64,000 nucleotides of DNA from JAQIBY01 sp963676165 (GTDB lineage: Bacteria; Bacteroidota; Bacteroidia; Bacteroidales; ML635J-15): assembly GCA_963676165.1 (NCBI GenBank), contig OY781043.1:620001-684000 (forward strand). Direction: 5' to 3'. Below the pieces are notes generated by a model that saw nothing but the letters and a program-made list of their open reading frames with translations, searched no databases and was not told the DNA's origin. The translations under genes were made by a program, and so were the position numbers. Position 1 is the first letter of the stretch. Each line of letters begins with the position of its first letter. Positions 17,487 to 25,851 of this stretch are shown in pieces.

Positions 17487-18248
17487 TTAATTGACAATCA
17501 CCTTTTTCGATAGAAAGTCCTTTCCTTGTTTTACGGATAATATGTAGGTTCCTTTCCAAAATTTCGCGAGGTCAATATCCTCCTTTACTTGTCCTGTTTT
17601 CCCTTCGATAGTTTTTTCATAAACTTGTCGTCCGCTGCTATCAAAAATTGACAACTGAATTGTTTCCTCTTTTTGAGAACTAAAGTTTAAAGTGAAAATT
17701 CCATTGTTTGGATTGGGATAGAAATCTATGTTCTCATTCAGTAAGCTGTTTTCTACTAATTCGTTTGGGATGTCAAAATCTGTAATGTCCTCAATGCGCA
17801 CATCAATCAATAGAATTCCTTCTTTTCCATCTTTTGCTTCTGAATAAAAGACTTGAATTTCACCGCTTTCATCTGCAATGGCATCTACTGTAAAGGTTTC
17901 AAATACAGCAGAGGCAGCATTTTCATCCGTAATTGTGTAAACCTCAGTTGTTTTCCCGTCTTGAACGTTCATTTCAATGTGAATTTTATTGTCTGATTCT
18001 GCCTGAATGTTTCGTGTATTAACAAAAAGTGTTAATGAATCATCTGATTCAATGTAGCGAATGTTCATGTCTTCAGTAATTTCATTCCAGTCTTGTCCGT
18101 TAATTTTAATGCAAGTGTCAGTTGTAATTTTGTCACCATTAATGATTATGTTTTTTTTAATTTCCACAGTTTGTTCCTCCTGTGCAATGGAAAATGAACT
18201 TGCAAATAAGCCGACAATTAATAGTGTAAATAAAGATAAGTGTCTCAT
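17487..18248 (-). CDS. Secreted protein with T9SS type A C-terminal sorting domain
   Basis: The 253-residue protein starts with a signal peptide (about residues 1-22, cleaved near SIAQ). The middle is a beta-rich region of unknown fold, with many Asp, Glu and Thr and no motif I recognise. The last ~78 residues are a T9SS sorting domain: FYPNPNNGIFTLNF, then LSIFDSSGRQVYEK, then WKGTYILSVKQGKDFLSKKVIVN. It is therefore exported through the PorP/GldKLMN-type machinery encoded in this window and attached or released at the surface. It diverges from the sensor kinase pair at 18396, which may regulate it or respond to the envelope state. Confidence 0.85.
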   Translation of the reverse strand: MRHLSLFTLLIVGLFASSFSIAQEEQTVEIKKNIIINGDKITTDTCIKINGQDWNEITEDMNIRYIESDDSLTLFVNTRNIQAESDNKIHIEMNVQDGKTTEVYTITDENAASAVFETFTVDAIADESGEIQVFYSEAKDGKEGILLIDVRIEDITDFDIPNELVENSLLNENIDFYPNPNNGIFTLNFSSQKEETIQLSIFDSSGRQVYEKTIEGKTGQVKEDIDLAKFWKGTYILSVKQGKDFLSKKVIVN

Positions 18249-18276
18249 AATATTTGTGTGTTGGTGAATACTATGT

Positions 18277-18284
18277 CAAATGTA
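18277..18284 (-). promoter_or_regulatory. -7 element for the T9SS cargo gene
   Basis: The minus strand reads TACATTTG, an exact TAnnTTTG match, 29 bases upstream of the ATG at 18248. No clear -33 TTTG is present. The same octamer occurs on the plus strand before the kinase gene at 18371. Confidence 0.5.
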
Positions 18285-18370
18285 TGGCGAGATGTATGGG
18301 TGATTTCTTAGAGGCTGGTTAAAAAGGGTTAAGGAAGGGTTAAATTCCTTTTCAGAAGCTTAAAATCAGT

Positions 18371-18378
18371 TACATTTG
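18371..18378 (+). promoter_or_regulatory. -7 element for the histidine kinase gene
   Basis: TACATTTG matches TAnnTTTG and ends 17 bases before the kinase ATG, leaving a very short leader. A -33 TTTG is not evident. Confidence 0.5.
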
Positions 18379-18395
18379 ATCCAAACAATGTTCAA

Positions 18396-19928
18396 ATGAG
18401 GAATAAACAAACACTCATTATTGTTGTGCTTATGCTGGTTACTTTGTCAGGAGTAATCTTCGTGCAACTTGTTTGGATGAATCGTGCTGTTGAGGAAAAT
18501 CGACATAAATTTGACATGGAGGTGACACAGGCAATTCGTGAAACAGTGGATAAGCTGGCTCGAAAAGAGGAGGTGATTTTTCTTTCAAAGCGTGTAGATT
18601 TTAATACTGAACGAAATATTGTTCAAATTACCCGACCTGACAGTGTAATGACAACTGAAATTGTTTATGTTTCAAAGCAAGGTATTGACAGTGATTCCAG
18701 TATAGTTGTAAGCCCAGAATCAATTTCTCATACCTTTAATTTCCAAAATATAGAAAGCGTAGAAGGTTCAGATTCCGTTAATTTATCTATTACTGCGAAT
18801 AGTCAGTCGGATAAAATTAACGATTTTGCTGGTATCATAGGGGACATGGTTGTAGAATTTGAAGCCAATAAAAAGCCTATCGAAGAACGTATTTCTCGTG
18901 AAGATATTGAGGTGCAGCTTTCAAAGAGTCTTGAGCGTCATAATATCCAACTTGCGTATGATTTTGCCGTATTTGCACAGCAAGATAGCTTGATTCAAGT
19001 GCTGAGTAGTAAGGAAATGCAAGCAGATGATGCCGCATACACTGCACAGTTGTTTCCCGATGATAAAAACTCCCGGGGATATCAGCTTTCCGTGCAATTT
19101 GAGTCGCGTAATGCATACATATTCCATTCCCTAAATGGCTTGCTGATTTTTGGTTTGATTTTTACTCTTGCCTTAATTAGCACCTTTGTTTATACACTAA
19201 GTGTCCTTATACGGCAAAAGAAAATTAGTCAGATAAAGACTGATTTTATCAATAATATGACACATGAATTCAAGACTCCAATAACGACAATTGCTGTCGC
19301 TGTCGATTCTTTGTCAAATGAAATTGTGCGCAATAATCCTGAAAAGCAAGACTATTTTACTTCAGTGATTCGAAAAGAAAACAAAAAAATGAATCAGCGT
19401 ATTGAGCAGGTGCTAAAACTTTCTGTTGATGATCAGTCTGTTCAAAACATTGATATTGTTATGCTTGATGTTGCCTTGTTAATACGAGAATGTTGCGATT
19501 CATTTCAAGTTCAAATTTCACATTTGTCTGGCAGGTTGAAATTTTCTAACATGGCTGAAAACACTGTTTTATGGGCTGATGTTAATCAGATACGTACTCT
19601 CTTGTGTAATTTGTTGGACAATGCTGTAAAATATTCTGATGAAGCACCTAAGATAGAATTGCGTTTATGTAATGTGGATGAAAATATCCGTATTGAAGTC
19701 ATTGATCATGGAATTGGAATATCAGCTCGTGAGCAGCAGAAGATATTTGATCGTTTTTATCGTGTGCATACTGGGAATATACATGCGGTGAAAGGCTTTG
19801 GTTTAGGCTTAAGCCAAGTGAAAGCGATCGTTGATTCTTATCACGGAGAAATAAAATTAAAAAGTGAAATTGGAAATGGAAGTCAGTTTATTGTTGTATT
19901 ACCCCGTAACCCTAAAATAAATGAATAA
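18396..19928 (+). CDS. Membrane sensor histidine kinase (RprX-like)
   Basis: The 510-residue kinase has a transmembrane helix at about residues 7-27, a periplasmic sensor region of roughly 215 residues, and a second helix near 246-270. A HisKA dimerisation domain follows with phosphoacceptor His290 in NNMTHEFKTPITT. The HATPase domain shows an N-box (LLCNLLDNAVKYS), a G1 box (VIDHGIGIS), an F-box (IFDRFYRV) and a G2 box (GFGLGLSQV). Layout and size resemble RprX of Bacteroides. It overlaps the response regulator gene by 8 bases. The signal sensed is unknown. Confidence 0.92.
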   Translation: MRNKQTLIIVVLMLVTLSGVIFVQLVWMNRAVEENRHKFDMEVTQAIRETVDKLARKEEVIFLSKRVDFNTERNIVQITRPDSVMTTEIVYVSKQGIDSDSSIVVSPESISHTFNFQNIESVEGSDSVNLSITANSQSDKINDFAGIIGDMVVEFEANKKPIEERISREDIEVQLSKSLERHNIQLAYDFAVFAQQDSLIQVLSSKEMQADDAAYTAQLFPDDKNSRGYQLSVQFESRNAYIFHSLNGLLIFGLIFTLALISTFVYTLSVLIRQKKISQIKTDFINNMTHEFKTPITTIAVAVDSLSNEIVRNNPEKQDYFTSVIRKENKKMNQRIEQVLKLSVDDQSVQNIDIVMLDVALLIRECCDSFQVQISHLSGRLKFSNMAENTVLWADVNQIRTLLCNLLDNAVKYSDEAPKIELRLCNVDENIRIEVIDHGIGISAREQQKIFDRFYRVHTGNIHAVKGFGLGLSQVKAIVDSYHGEIKLKSEIGNGSQFIVVLPRNPKINE

Positions 19929-20607
19929 ACCACGCATTTTGCTTGTTGAGGACGATACTAGCCTAGGACCTGTGCTAAAGTCCTATTTGGAAATGAATAC
20001 CTATGAAGTTGATTTGGTAGATGATGGAAGAGAAGTTTTGCCTATTCTCCAAAATAAGGATTTTGATGTGTGTATTTTTGATGTAATGCTGCCCGGAAAA
20101 GATGGTTTTTCCATTGCAAAGGAAGTTTCTGATTTTAGATCTGATCTTCCCTTTGTATTTTTAACTGCGAAAACATTGCGGGAAGATATGATTAAAGGCT
20201 TCAAATTAGGAGCGGATGATTACATTACAAAGCCTTTTGATACCGAGGTGCTTATCTTTAAATTAAATGCAATATTGCACAGAAATAAGGTGATAAAACC
20301 AGAAACATGGGAGTTTCAAGTTGGGAAATACAATTTCTATGCTAGGGAAAGAAAGCTGTTGTTTAATGAGGAATGCATTAAGTTAACTCCTAAAGAGAAT
20401 GCTTTGCTGAAAATTCTATGTGAAAACATGAATGAGTTGACACAAAATCAAATAGCATTAATGAGTATTTGGGGAAATGATTCGTATTTCAATAAGCGAA
20501 GTATGGATGTTTTTATATCCAAACTCAGAAAATATTTAAGTCAAGACAAAAGAATTTTTATTGAAAATGTTCATGGATCTGGTTATATTCTTTATGTGCA
20601 GGATTAA
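19921..20607 (+). CDS. OmpR/PhoB-family response regulator (RprY-like)
   Basis: The 228-residue regulator has a receiver domain with the acidic pair Asp11-Asp12, phosphoacceptor Asp54 in CIFDVMLPGKDG and the conserved Lys in YITKPFDTEVL. It is followed by a winged-helix DNA-binding domain (~130-226) that ends in IENVHGSGYILYV. It is cotranscribed with the kinase at 18396 and closed by a strong terminator. The targets are unknown; the divergent T9SS cargo gene is the nearest candidate. Confidence 0.93.
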   Translation: MNKPRILLVEDDTSLGPVLKSYLEMNTYEVDLVDDGREVLPILQNKDFDVCIFDVMLPGKDGFSIAKEVSDFRSDLPFVFLTAKTLREDMIKGFKLGADDYITKPFDTEVLIFKLNAILHRNKVIKPETWEFQVGKYNFYARERKLLFNEECIKLTPKENALLKILCENMNELTQNQIALMSIWGNDSYFNKRSMDVFISKLRKYLSQDKRIFIENVHGSGYILYVQD

Positions 20608-20623
20608 TGTGTTGTAGTTGTCA

Positions 20624-20656
20624 AAAAAATGCAGCCTTTTTGGGGCTGCATTTTTT
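20624..20656 (+). terminator. Terminator after the two-component operon
   Basis: AAAAAATGCAGCC pairs perfectly with GGCTGCATTTTTT around a 7-base loop. The 3' arm supplies the T run. Confidence 0.9.
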
Positions 20657-20806
20657 GCTTGTGTTTATTTCTTCTAATAACCCTTATACTCTTTGGATCA
20701 AGCAAAAGTTGGGGTATATCAGATCTTAAACTATATTGAGCGAATTCACTATTGCTTTGTATTTGAGTTGGAGATGAATGAAGCCCAAAGTGATTCCTAA
20801 CTATGT

Positions 20807-21595
20807 TTAAGTATTTATGCTTTCATCATGCAATTGCAAAAGCTTTTGAATTGATCTTTCCACCAAAGGATCATCTCCCACAGAATAATGATTGACATAC
20901 AATGCAATGTGTTTTTTCATCACAGCATCTTCCATTTCTTGAGCATGTTGTCGGATAAATGGCATGGCTTCTTCAGGATGTTTGAAGGCATAAAGTATGC
21001 TATCCCGTAAGGCTTTGTCAACTTTTGTAATCATCTTTTTAGGAATATTTTTTTGAATTGCAATGCCTCCTAAAGGAGTTGGAAGTCCATACGTATTTTC
21101 CCAAACTTCCCCAATGTCAATAATCTTTTTCAGCCCTTTGTCTTTGTATGTAAACCGACTTTCATGAATGATGAGACCTGCATCGCACTCTCCATCAAGA
21201 ACAGCGTCTTCAATGTCTGAAAAAACATATACTTGTTTTGCTTTGACTTTCGGATAGAAAATTTTTAACAATAAATTGGCAGTGGTCATTTCTCCGGGAA
21301 TTGCAATTTTCATGTCCTCAATTTCATCCGGAAAGGCTCTGTGTTTCGAAACTAATATCGGACCGCAATTTTCGCCCAAGGCTCCACCTGAATTCAACAT
21401 TTGGTATTTGTCTCTTAGTTTTGCAAAGGTATGATAGGACAATTTTGTCATGTCTGTAACACCTTGCATTGCCATGTTGTTTAGTGTCTCAATATCTTCT
21501 ATATATAGTTCGACATCTATGCCTGAATGTTTCAAAAAATGATCAAACATAAAGGTATCGTTGGGGCAAGAGGAAATTCCAAGTTTTAATTTCAT
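20807..21595 (-). CDS. mqnD: 1,4-dihydroxy-6-naphthoate synthase (futalosine pathway)
   Basis: The 262-residue protein has a periplasmic-binding-protein-like fold and converts cyclic dehypoxanthinyl futalosine to 1,4-dihydroxy-6-naphthoate in menaquinone synthesis. Family blocks are the start LGISSCPNDTFMF, the TKLSYHTFAKL segment (~53) and the GLIIHESRFTY motif (~138), followed by TYGLPTPLGGIAI. The length is slightly below the usual 270-285. Its start overlaps mqnB by 4 bases. The pathway genes mqnA, mqnC and mqnE are not in the window. Confidence 0.93.
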   Translation of the reverse strand: MKLKLGISSCPNDTFMFDHFLKHSGIDVELYIEDIETLNNMAMQGVTDMTKLSYHTFAKLRDKYQMLNSGGALGENCGPILVSKHRAFPDEIEDMKIAIPGEMTTANLLLKIFYPKVKAKQVYVFSDIEDAVLDGECDAGLIIHESRFTYKDKGLKKIIDIGEVWENTYGLPTPLGGIAIQKNIPKKMITKVDKALRDSILYAFKHPEEAMPFIRQHAQEMEDAVMKKHIALYVNHYSVGDDPLVERSIQKLLQLHDESINT

Positions 21596-22233
21596 TTGAT
21601 GTGATTTTCAATAAGGTAATCGGTTAAATTTTCAAGTGCAGTGTGCATGTCCCATTTGGCAATATTACGCTCTTCAACAGGATTGGAAATTGCTCGGATT
21701 TCAACAAAAGGAATCTGTAGATTATCGAAAATCATAAATAGTCCGGCACCTTCCATATTTTCAATATCAGCTTCAGGGAAACCATCTAAACGTATGTTGT
21801 TCATGCTGACAGTATTTGAAGTAACATGCTTAAGTTGAGTTTCTTGCATGAGTTTGTCGTTGGGATTTACTATGCTTCCACCTGAATAATAGGTTTCCCA
21901 ATCTGATTTTTGACTCAGCGATTGAAAGTTATTCTTATTTTGAACGCCTATGTCTGCAAAAAATTCTTCTTTAACGCATACGAGTTCGCCTGCAGGCAAT
22001 TTGTTGTGATAAGTCCCTGCGATACCTGCCAAAATCACTTTCTGGTAAGATTGTTTTGATACATGTTGCATGGTGTTAAACATGCTTGCAGGGAGTCCTG
22101 GTCCACAGATGAGTAGTTGAGTGTCAGATTGCATATCAGTGAACAGCAAATCTTCTTTCTTTTTCATCTGCAAAGCTGAAATTAAAAGCTTAGCTTCTAA
22201 TAGTGTTGGTATGATGATGAGTAATCGGTTCAT
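21592..22233 (-). CDS. mqnB: Futalosine hydrolase
   Basis: The 213-residue nucleoside-phosphorylase-fold enzyme removes hypoxanthine from futalosine. It shows LICGPGLPASMFNT (~46), VILAGIAGTY (~65) and the purine- and ribose-binding block ADIENMEGAGLFMIFD (~155), ending in an acidic RAISNPVE region. It is translationally coupled to mqnD, which uses a later pathway product. A dedicated futalosine hydrolase implies a deaminase that makes futalosine; the amidohydrolase at 58735 is a candidate. Confidence 0.88.
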   Translation of the reverse strand: MNRLLIIIPTLLEAKLLISALQMKKKEDLLFTDMQSDTQLLICGPGLPASMFNTMQHVSKQSYQKVILAGIAGTYHNKLPAGELVCVKEEFFADIGVQNKNNFQSLSQKSDWETYYSGGSIVNPNDKLMQETQLKHVTSNTVSMNNIRLDGFPEADIENMEGAGLFMIFDNLQIPFVEIRAISNPVEERNIAKWDMHTALENLTDYLIENHIK

Positions 22234-22296
22234 AAGTTCTCAAAACATAAATCAAAATAAAATTGTTTACTTTGCATCATTAAAGGTATAAAAATT

Positions 22297-22923
22297 ATGG
22301 AATTTACGATTAACGATCCGGAAATTGGAGGATTTGTACGTACAGATTCTTACGACGATGAAGTAACCAATCAACTTGCTCATCATTATCACGAAATCAT
22401 AAAACTTGTTGGTGAAGATGTTACCCGTGAAGGGCTAGAGAAGACGCCTATGCGTGTTGCTAAAGCGATGCAATTTTTGTTGCAAGGGTATAATCAGGAT
22501 CCTGCAAAAATCCTTCAGTCAGCGAAGTTTAAGGAGGATTACCAACAAATGGTTATTGTGAAAGATATTGATTTGTTCTCTATGTGTGAGCATCATATGT
22601 TGCCATTTGTAGGCAAAGCTCATGTTGCATACATTCCAAACCATTACATTACAGGTTTAAGTAAAATTGCTCGAGTAGTAGAGGCTTTTGCACGCAGAAT
22701 GCAGGTTCAGGAGCGTTTGACAACTCAAATAAAAGACTGTATTCAAGATACATTGCAGCCTTTAGGTGTTGCTGTTGTTATTGAAGCCCGTCATATGTGC
22801 ATGCAAATGCGCGGTGTGCAAAAGCAGAATTCTGTGACTACCACATCAGATTTTACCGGGGCATTTTTGAAAGAGCCAACCAGAAAGGAATTTCTGAATT
22901 TAGTGAATGCGAAATTAATGTAA
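22297..22923 (+). CDS. folE: GTP cyclohydrolase I
   Basis: The 208-residue enzyme makes dihydroneopterin triphosphate from GTP, the first step of folate or queuosine precursor synthesis. Signatures are GLEKTPMRVAKA (~48), the zinc-binding SMCEHHMLPFVGKAHVAYIPN (~90-111) and LSKIARVVEAFARRMQVQERLT (~118). The zinc ligands Cys and His in CEHH are present, so it is the zinc-dependent type IA enzyme. fabD follows 23 bases downstream on the same strand. Confidence 0.97.
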   Translation: MEFTINDPEIGGFVRTDSYDDEVTNQLAHHYHEIIKLVGEDVTREGLEKTPMRVAKAMQFLLQGYNQDPAKILQSAKFKEDYQQMVIVKDIDLFSMCEHHMLPFVGKAHVAYIPNHYITGLSKIARVVEAFARRMQVQERLTTQIKDCIQDTLQPLGVAVVIEARHMCMQMRGVQKQNSVTTTSDFTGAFLKEPTRKEFLNLVNAKLM

Positions 22924-22946
22924 ATCAAAACCAAAACAATAAACAA

Positions 22947-23825
22947 ATGAAAGCATTTGTATTTCCTGGTCAGGGAGCACAGTTCCCGGGTATGGGTAAA
23001 GATCTTTACGATACCTATCCTGAGGCCAAAGAAAAGTTTGAAAAAGCGAATGAAATTCTCGGTTTCCGTATTACAGACATCATGTTTGAAGGAACTCCGG
23101 AAGAGTTGAAACAAACAAAAGTAACTCAGCCTGCAATCTTTTTGCATTCTGTAATTCGTGCTTTGGTCATGGGTGAAGATTTTGTTCCTGATATGGTTGC
23201 AGGTCATTCACTTGGTGAATTTTCTGCTTTGGTAGCAAATAAAACGTTAAGTTTTGAAGATGCACTGGTTCTTGTCTCAAAACGTGCAATGGCAATGCAA
23301 AAAGCATGTGAAATTGAGGAGTCAACTATGGCTGCAATTCTCGGACTTGATGATGCTGTTGTGGAAGAAAAATGTGCTGCAATTGATGATGTTGTTATTC
23401 CAGCGAATTACAATAGCCCAGGTCAAATCGTAATTTCAGGGTCAAAAGCAGGAATTGAACAAGCAATGGAAGTTTTGAAAGAAGCTGGTGCGAAACGTGC
23501 ATTACCGCTTGCTGTTGGAGGTGCATTTCACTCTCCTTTTATGGAGCCTGCACGCGAAGAATTAGCTCAAGCAATTAAAGAAACAAATTTTGCAGAACCA
23601 ATTTGCCCAATTTATCAAAATGTTGATGGTAAGGCACATTCTAATCCTGAGGAAATTAAAGAAAATCTTATCGCTCAGCTTACAAGTCCGGTACGTTGGA
23701 CTCAAATTATGACCAACATGATTGCTGATGGTGCAGATCATTTCACCGAAATTGGTCCTGGAAAAGTACTTGCAGGATTAATTAAAAAAGTAGATCGCAA
23801 AATGCCGGTTGAAAATTTTAGTTAA
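22947..23825 (+). CDS. fabD: Malonyl-CoA:acyl carrier protein transacylase
   Basis: The 292-residue enzyme loads malonyl groups onto acyl carrier protein for fatty acid synthesis. It starts MKAFVFPGQGAQFPGMG, has the nucleophile Ser88 in AGHSLGEFSAL and the catalytic histidine in GGAFHSPFM, and ends EIGPGKVLAGLIKKVDRKMPVENFS. The ATG at 22947 is preferred over an upstream in-frame start inside folE because homologues begin with MKAFVFPGQG. The last 33 bases, including the stop and 5 bases beyond, recur almost exactly at 26786-26818. Confidence 0.96.
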   Translation: MKAFVFPGQGAQFPGMGKDLYDTYPEAKEKFEKANEILGFRITDIMFEGTPEELKQTKVTQPAIFLHSVIRALVMGEDFVPDMVAGHSLGEFSALVANKTLSFEDALVLVSKRAMAMQKACEIEESTMAAILGLDDAVVEEKCAAIDDVVIPANYNSPGQIVISGSKAGIEQAMEVLKEAGAKRALPLAVGGAFHSPFMEPAREELAQAIKETNFAEPICPIYQNVDGKAHSNPEEIKENLIAQLTSPVRWTQIMTNMIADGADHFTEIGPGKVLAGLIKKVDRKMPVENFS

Positions 23826-23828
23826 TCA
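23796..23828 (+). repeat. Direct repeat copy 1: fabD 3' end
   Basis: These 33 bases cover the last codons and stop of fabD plus 5 bases. A second copy at 26786-26818 matches at 31 of 33 positions, in the same orientation. One difference is a synonymous arginine codon (CGC/CGT), the other changes Phe to Cys. The two copies bracket about 2.96 kb with three genes. Confidence 0.85.
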
Positions 23829-23849
23829 TATTTTATTTAAATAAAAATG

Positions 23850-23884
23850 AAACTATCCGTTTATTTAGCGGGTAGTTTTTTGTT
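23850..23884 (+). terminator. Terminator after fabD
   Basis: AAACTATCCG pairs with CGGGTAGTTT (one G-T pair) around a short AT-rich loop, with a T run. It starts 25 bases after the fabD stop and lies just inside the putative insertion. Confidence 0.75.
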
Positions 23885-24081
23885 TTAAAAATCGTTGATT
23901 TTAGGTTTTGATTTTTAGAAGCTTCTGTAGGTTATTTCTTTTTTATGTTTTGGGAATTATAATTTATAATACTTGTTTTTCTCAATAAAGAATGTGTTAT
24001 TTTTAAAGATATAATATTAATTTGCAAAATACTTTACTAGTTTGTTTAAGTGAGTGTTTTATTTCTGAATTGTTTTACACT

Positions 24082-25212
24082 ATGAAAAAAATAATTTATT
24101 TATTAAGTCTTATTTTGTTAGGTAATATTGTTTTTGCACAAGTTCCTATAGCAGATGCAGGGAATGATACTTCGTTTTGTGGTTATTACGGGGAGTTAAA
24201 TGCAATGCCAAGTGTTGGCGTTGGAGAATGGTCTGTTGGAAGTCCATATGAGGACATAATCACCTTTGATGAGCCTAATAATCCAAATTCAGTAGTTCGA
24301 TCTCAGATGATTACAAGTAATAATCCTACATATGATGCATTTGAGCTGGTGTGGACAGAAAGCAATGAGTACGGGACTTCTTGTGATACTATAGTTGTAC
24401 ATTTTTTAAGGATTCCGGTATCAAGTTTTATTGTGTATCCTGTACCTTGTTTTGGTTCTCAAGCGTTTTTTAGGGTAATTGAGGATTCTTTACCTGAAAT
24501 GTATTGGAGTTTTAATGGGGGCGTGGTTGATAGTGTCTGGCAAAATAGTCTTGGGGGTGAATATGCAGCCTTTGTTCATTGGGAAAATGGTGCTGAGTCC
24601 CATGATGTTTCTTTATATGTTTTTAATACAGAAGGTTGTCGGAGTCCTGCGATTCTAGAAACAGTTTATGAGCCTTCTATTCCAGAATCAGATATACTAA
24701 TTACTAATGCAACCGATGGTTTGAGTAATGGTTCCATAGAGATTGTTTCTGATAACTTGCAATATTTTTGGCTGCATCCAGAAATTGGTCCGGAACCTGG
24801 GACAGAGATTAATAACATCATTGATTCGCTTCCTGTTGGAGAGTATTTATTGAGAAGAAGGTATGAATCTTTAAACACATACTATCATAATATTTATTTA
24901 GATTTGTTTGGTAGTTATGATTGTTATGATGAGATTTCTGTTGAAATCATTGATGTAAGTTATGTTGGAGGTGTTTCTGTTGGAGGTGAAGTAGGTGTGT
25001 TTCCAAACCCAAGCACAGGAAGTTTTGTTGTTGATATCCCTGAAGAATATAGTTGTCGTTTGACGATATTGAATATGTATGGACAAGTAGTAAAATCCGT
25101 TTTTGATTATAAGGGTGAAGAATTATTTTTAGAGAATCAGAATCCGGGTCTTTATTTAATCATTGGCGAAAGTAAATTAGAGAGATTTACACTTCATTTA
25201 GTTTTGAAATAA
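24082..25212 (+). CDS. Secreted adhesin-like protein with T9SS sorting domain
   Basis: The 376-residue protein begins MKKIIYLLSLILLGNIVFAQ, a clear signal peptide. Residues ~20-290 are beta-rich, with the PIADAGNDTSFCG opening common in PKD-like repeat proteins of this phylum. The C-terminal ~75 residues form a T9SS type A sorting domain: VFPNPSTGSFVVDI, LTILNMYGQVVKSVFD and GLYLIIGESKLERFTLHLV. I start at ATG 24082; an upstream in-frame start at 24022 would bury the signal peptide. It is the first gene of the putative insertion. No enzymatic motif is visible. Confidence 0.85.
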   Translation: MKKIIYLLSLILLGNIVFAQVPIADAGNDTSFCGYYGELNAMPSVGVGEWSVGSPYEDIITFDEPNNPNSVVRSQMITSNNPTYDAFELVWTESNEYGTSCDTIVVHFLRIPVSSFIVYPVPCFGSQAFFRVIEDSLPEMYWSFNGGVVDSVWQNSLGGEYAAFVHWENGAESHDVSLYVFNTEGCRSPAILETVYEPSIPESDILITNATDGLSNGSIEIVSDNLQYFWLHPEIGPEPGTEINNIIDSLPVGEYLLRRRYESLNTYYHNIYLDLFGSYDCYDEISVEIIDVSYVGGVSVGGEVGVFPNPSTGSFVVDIPEEYSCRLTILNMYGQVVKSVFDYKGEELFLENQNPGLYLIIGESKLERFTLHLVLK

Positions 25213-25433
25213 GCACTAATTGACTTTTGATAGTTAATTCTGCTTTGTTTTTTGTGTTCAAATGCAAATGAATTTACATTTTTTGATTACATTAGATGTT
25301 TGTACTTGTGAAAGTCATATTATAATAGAGGTGATTGATTATTTAAATTATAGATGTTATGACTGAAATTTAATGAGTTATAATTTTTTCTAGATTGTTT
25401 TAAATGATATTAATAAACAAATCTAGTGCTGAA

Positions 25434-25465
25434 TTTGGTGCTTTATGTCATTTAATGTATTTTTG
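25434..25465 (+). promoter_or_regulatory. Promoter of the small lipoprotein gene
   Basis: TTTG (25434-25437) and TATTTTTG (25458-25465) are separated by 20 bases, an exact Bacteroidota -33/-7 match. The ATG follows 29 bases later. Confidence 0.7.
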
Positions 25466-25494
25466 TGTATGTTAAACTATTAAAATTTAATAAA

Positions 25495-25713
25495 ATGAAA
25501 AAAACATTAATTCTAATCGCGATTATTGGTGCTGTTGTTTCTATGTCATCATGTAAAAAAGATTACACTTGTGAATGTGTATCCACTGTTGCTGGTACAT
25601 CAACAACAACAACAACTGTTTTAGAAGATCAAAAGAAAGCTGATGCTGAAACAGCTTGTAATGCCGGTGATGGAACAGTTGGAGAAATTAGCGTAGAATG
25701 CGAATTGAAGTAA
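25495..25713 (+). CDS. Small lipoprotein of unknown function, cysteine-bearing
   Basis: The 72-residue product starts MKKTLILIAIIGAVVSMSSC, a lipoprotein signal with Cys20 as the predicted lipidated residue. The mature part is only about 52 residues, with a CEC pair, a run of threonines and two more cysteines, so two disulfides are possible. I do not recognise the family. It has its own promoter and terminator. It is followed by a membrane thioredoxin-like protein whose function could be linked to its cysteines, but that is a guess from position. Confidence 0.7.
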   Translation: MKKTLILIAIIGAVVSMSSCKKDYTCECVSTVAGTSTTTTTVLEDQKKADAETACNAGDGTVGEISVECELK

Positions 25714-25735
25714 TTCAAGTTTATTTTTAGAGGAG

Positions 25736-25764
25736 AGAGGCTATGTGAAACATAGCCTCTTTTT
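25736..25764 (+). terminator. Terminator after the small lipoprotein gene
   Basis: AGAGGCTATGT pairs perfectly with ACATAGCCTCT around the loop GAA, followed by five T. Confidence 0.9.
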
Positions 25765-25851
25765 GGTGATAATTATGATGAGAGTTCAAATGTTTTGAAT
25801 GTTTTCTGAGATCAATTTGCGTTTGGTATTTTCGTTGTTATATATTGAGAA

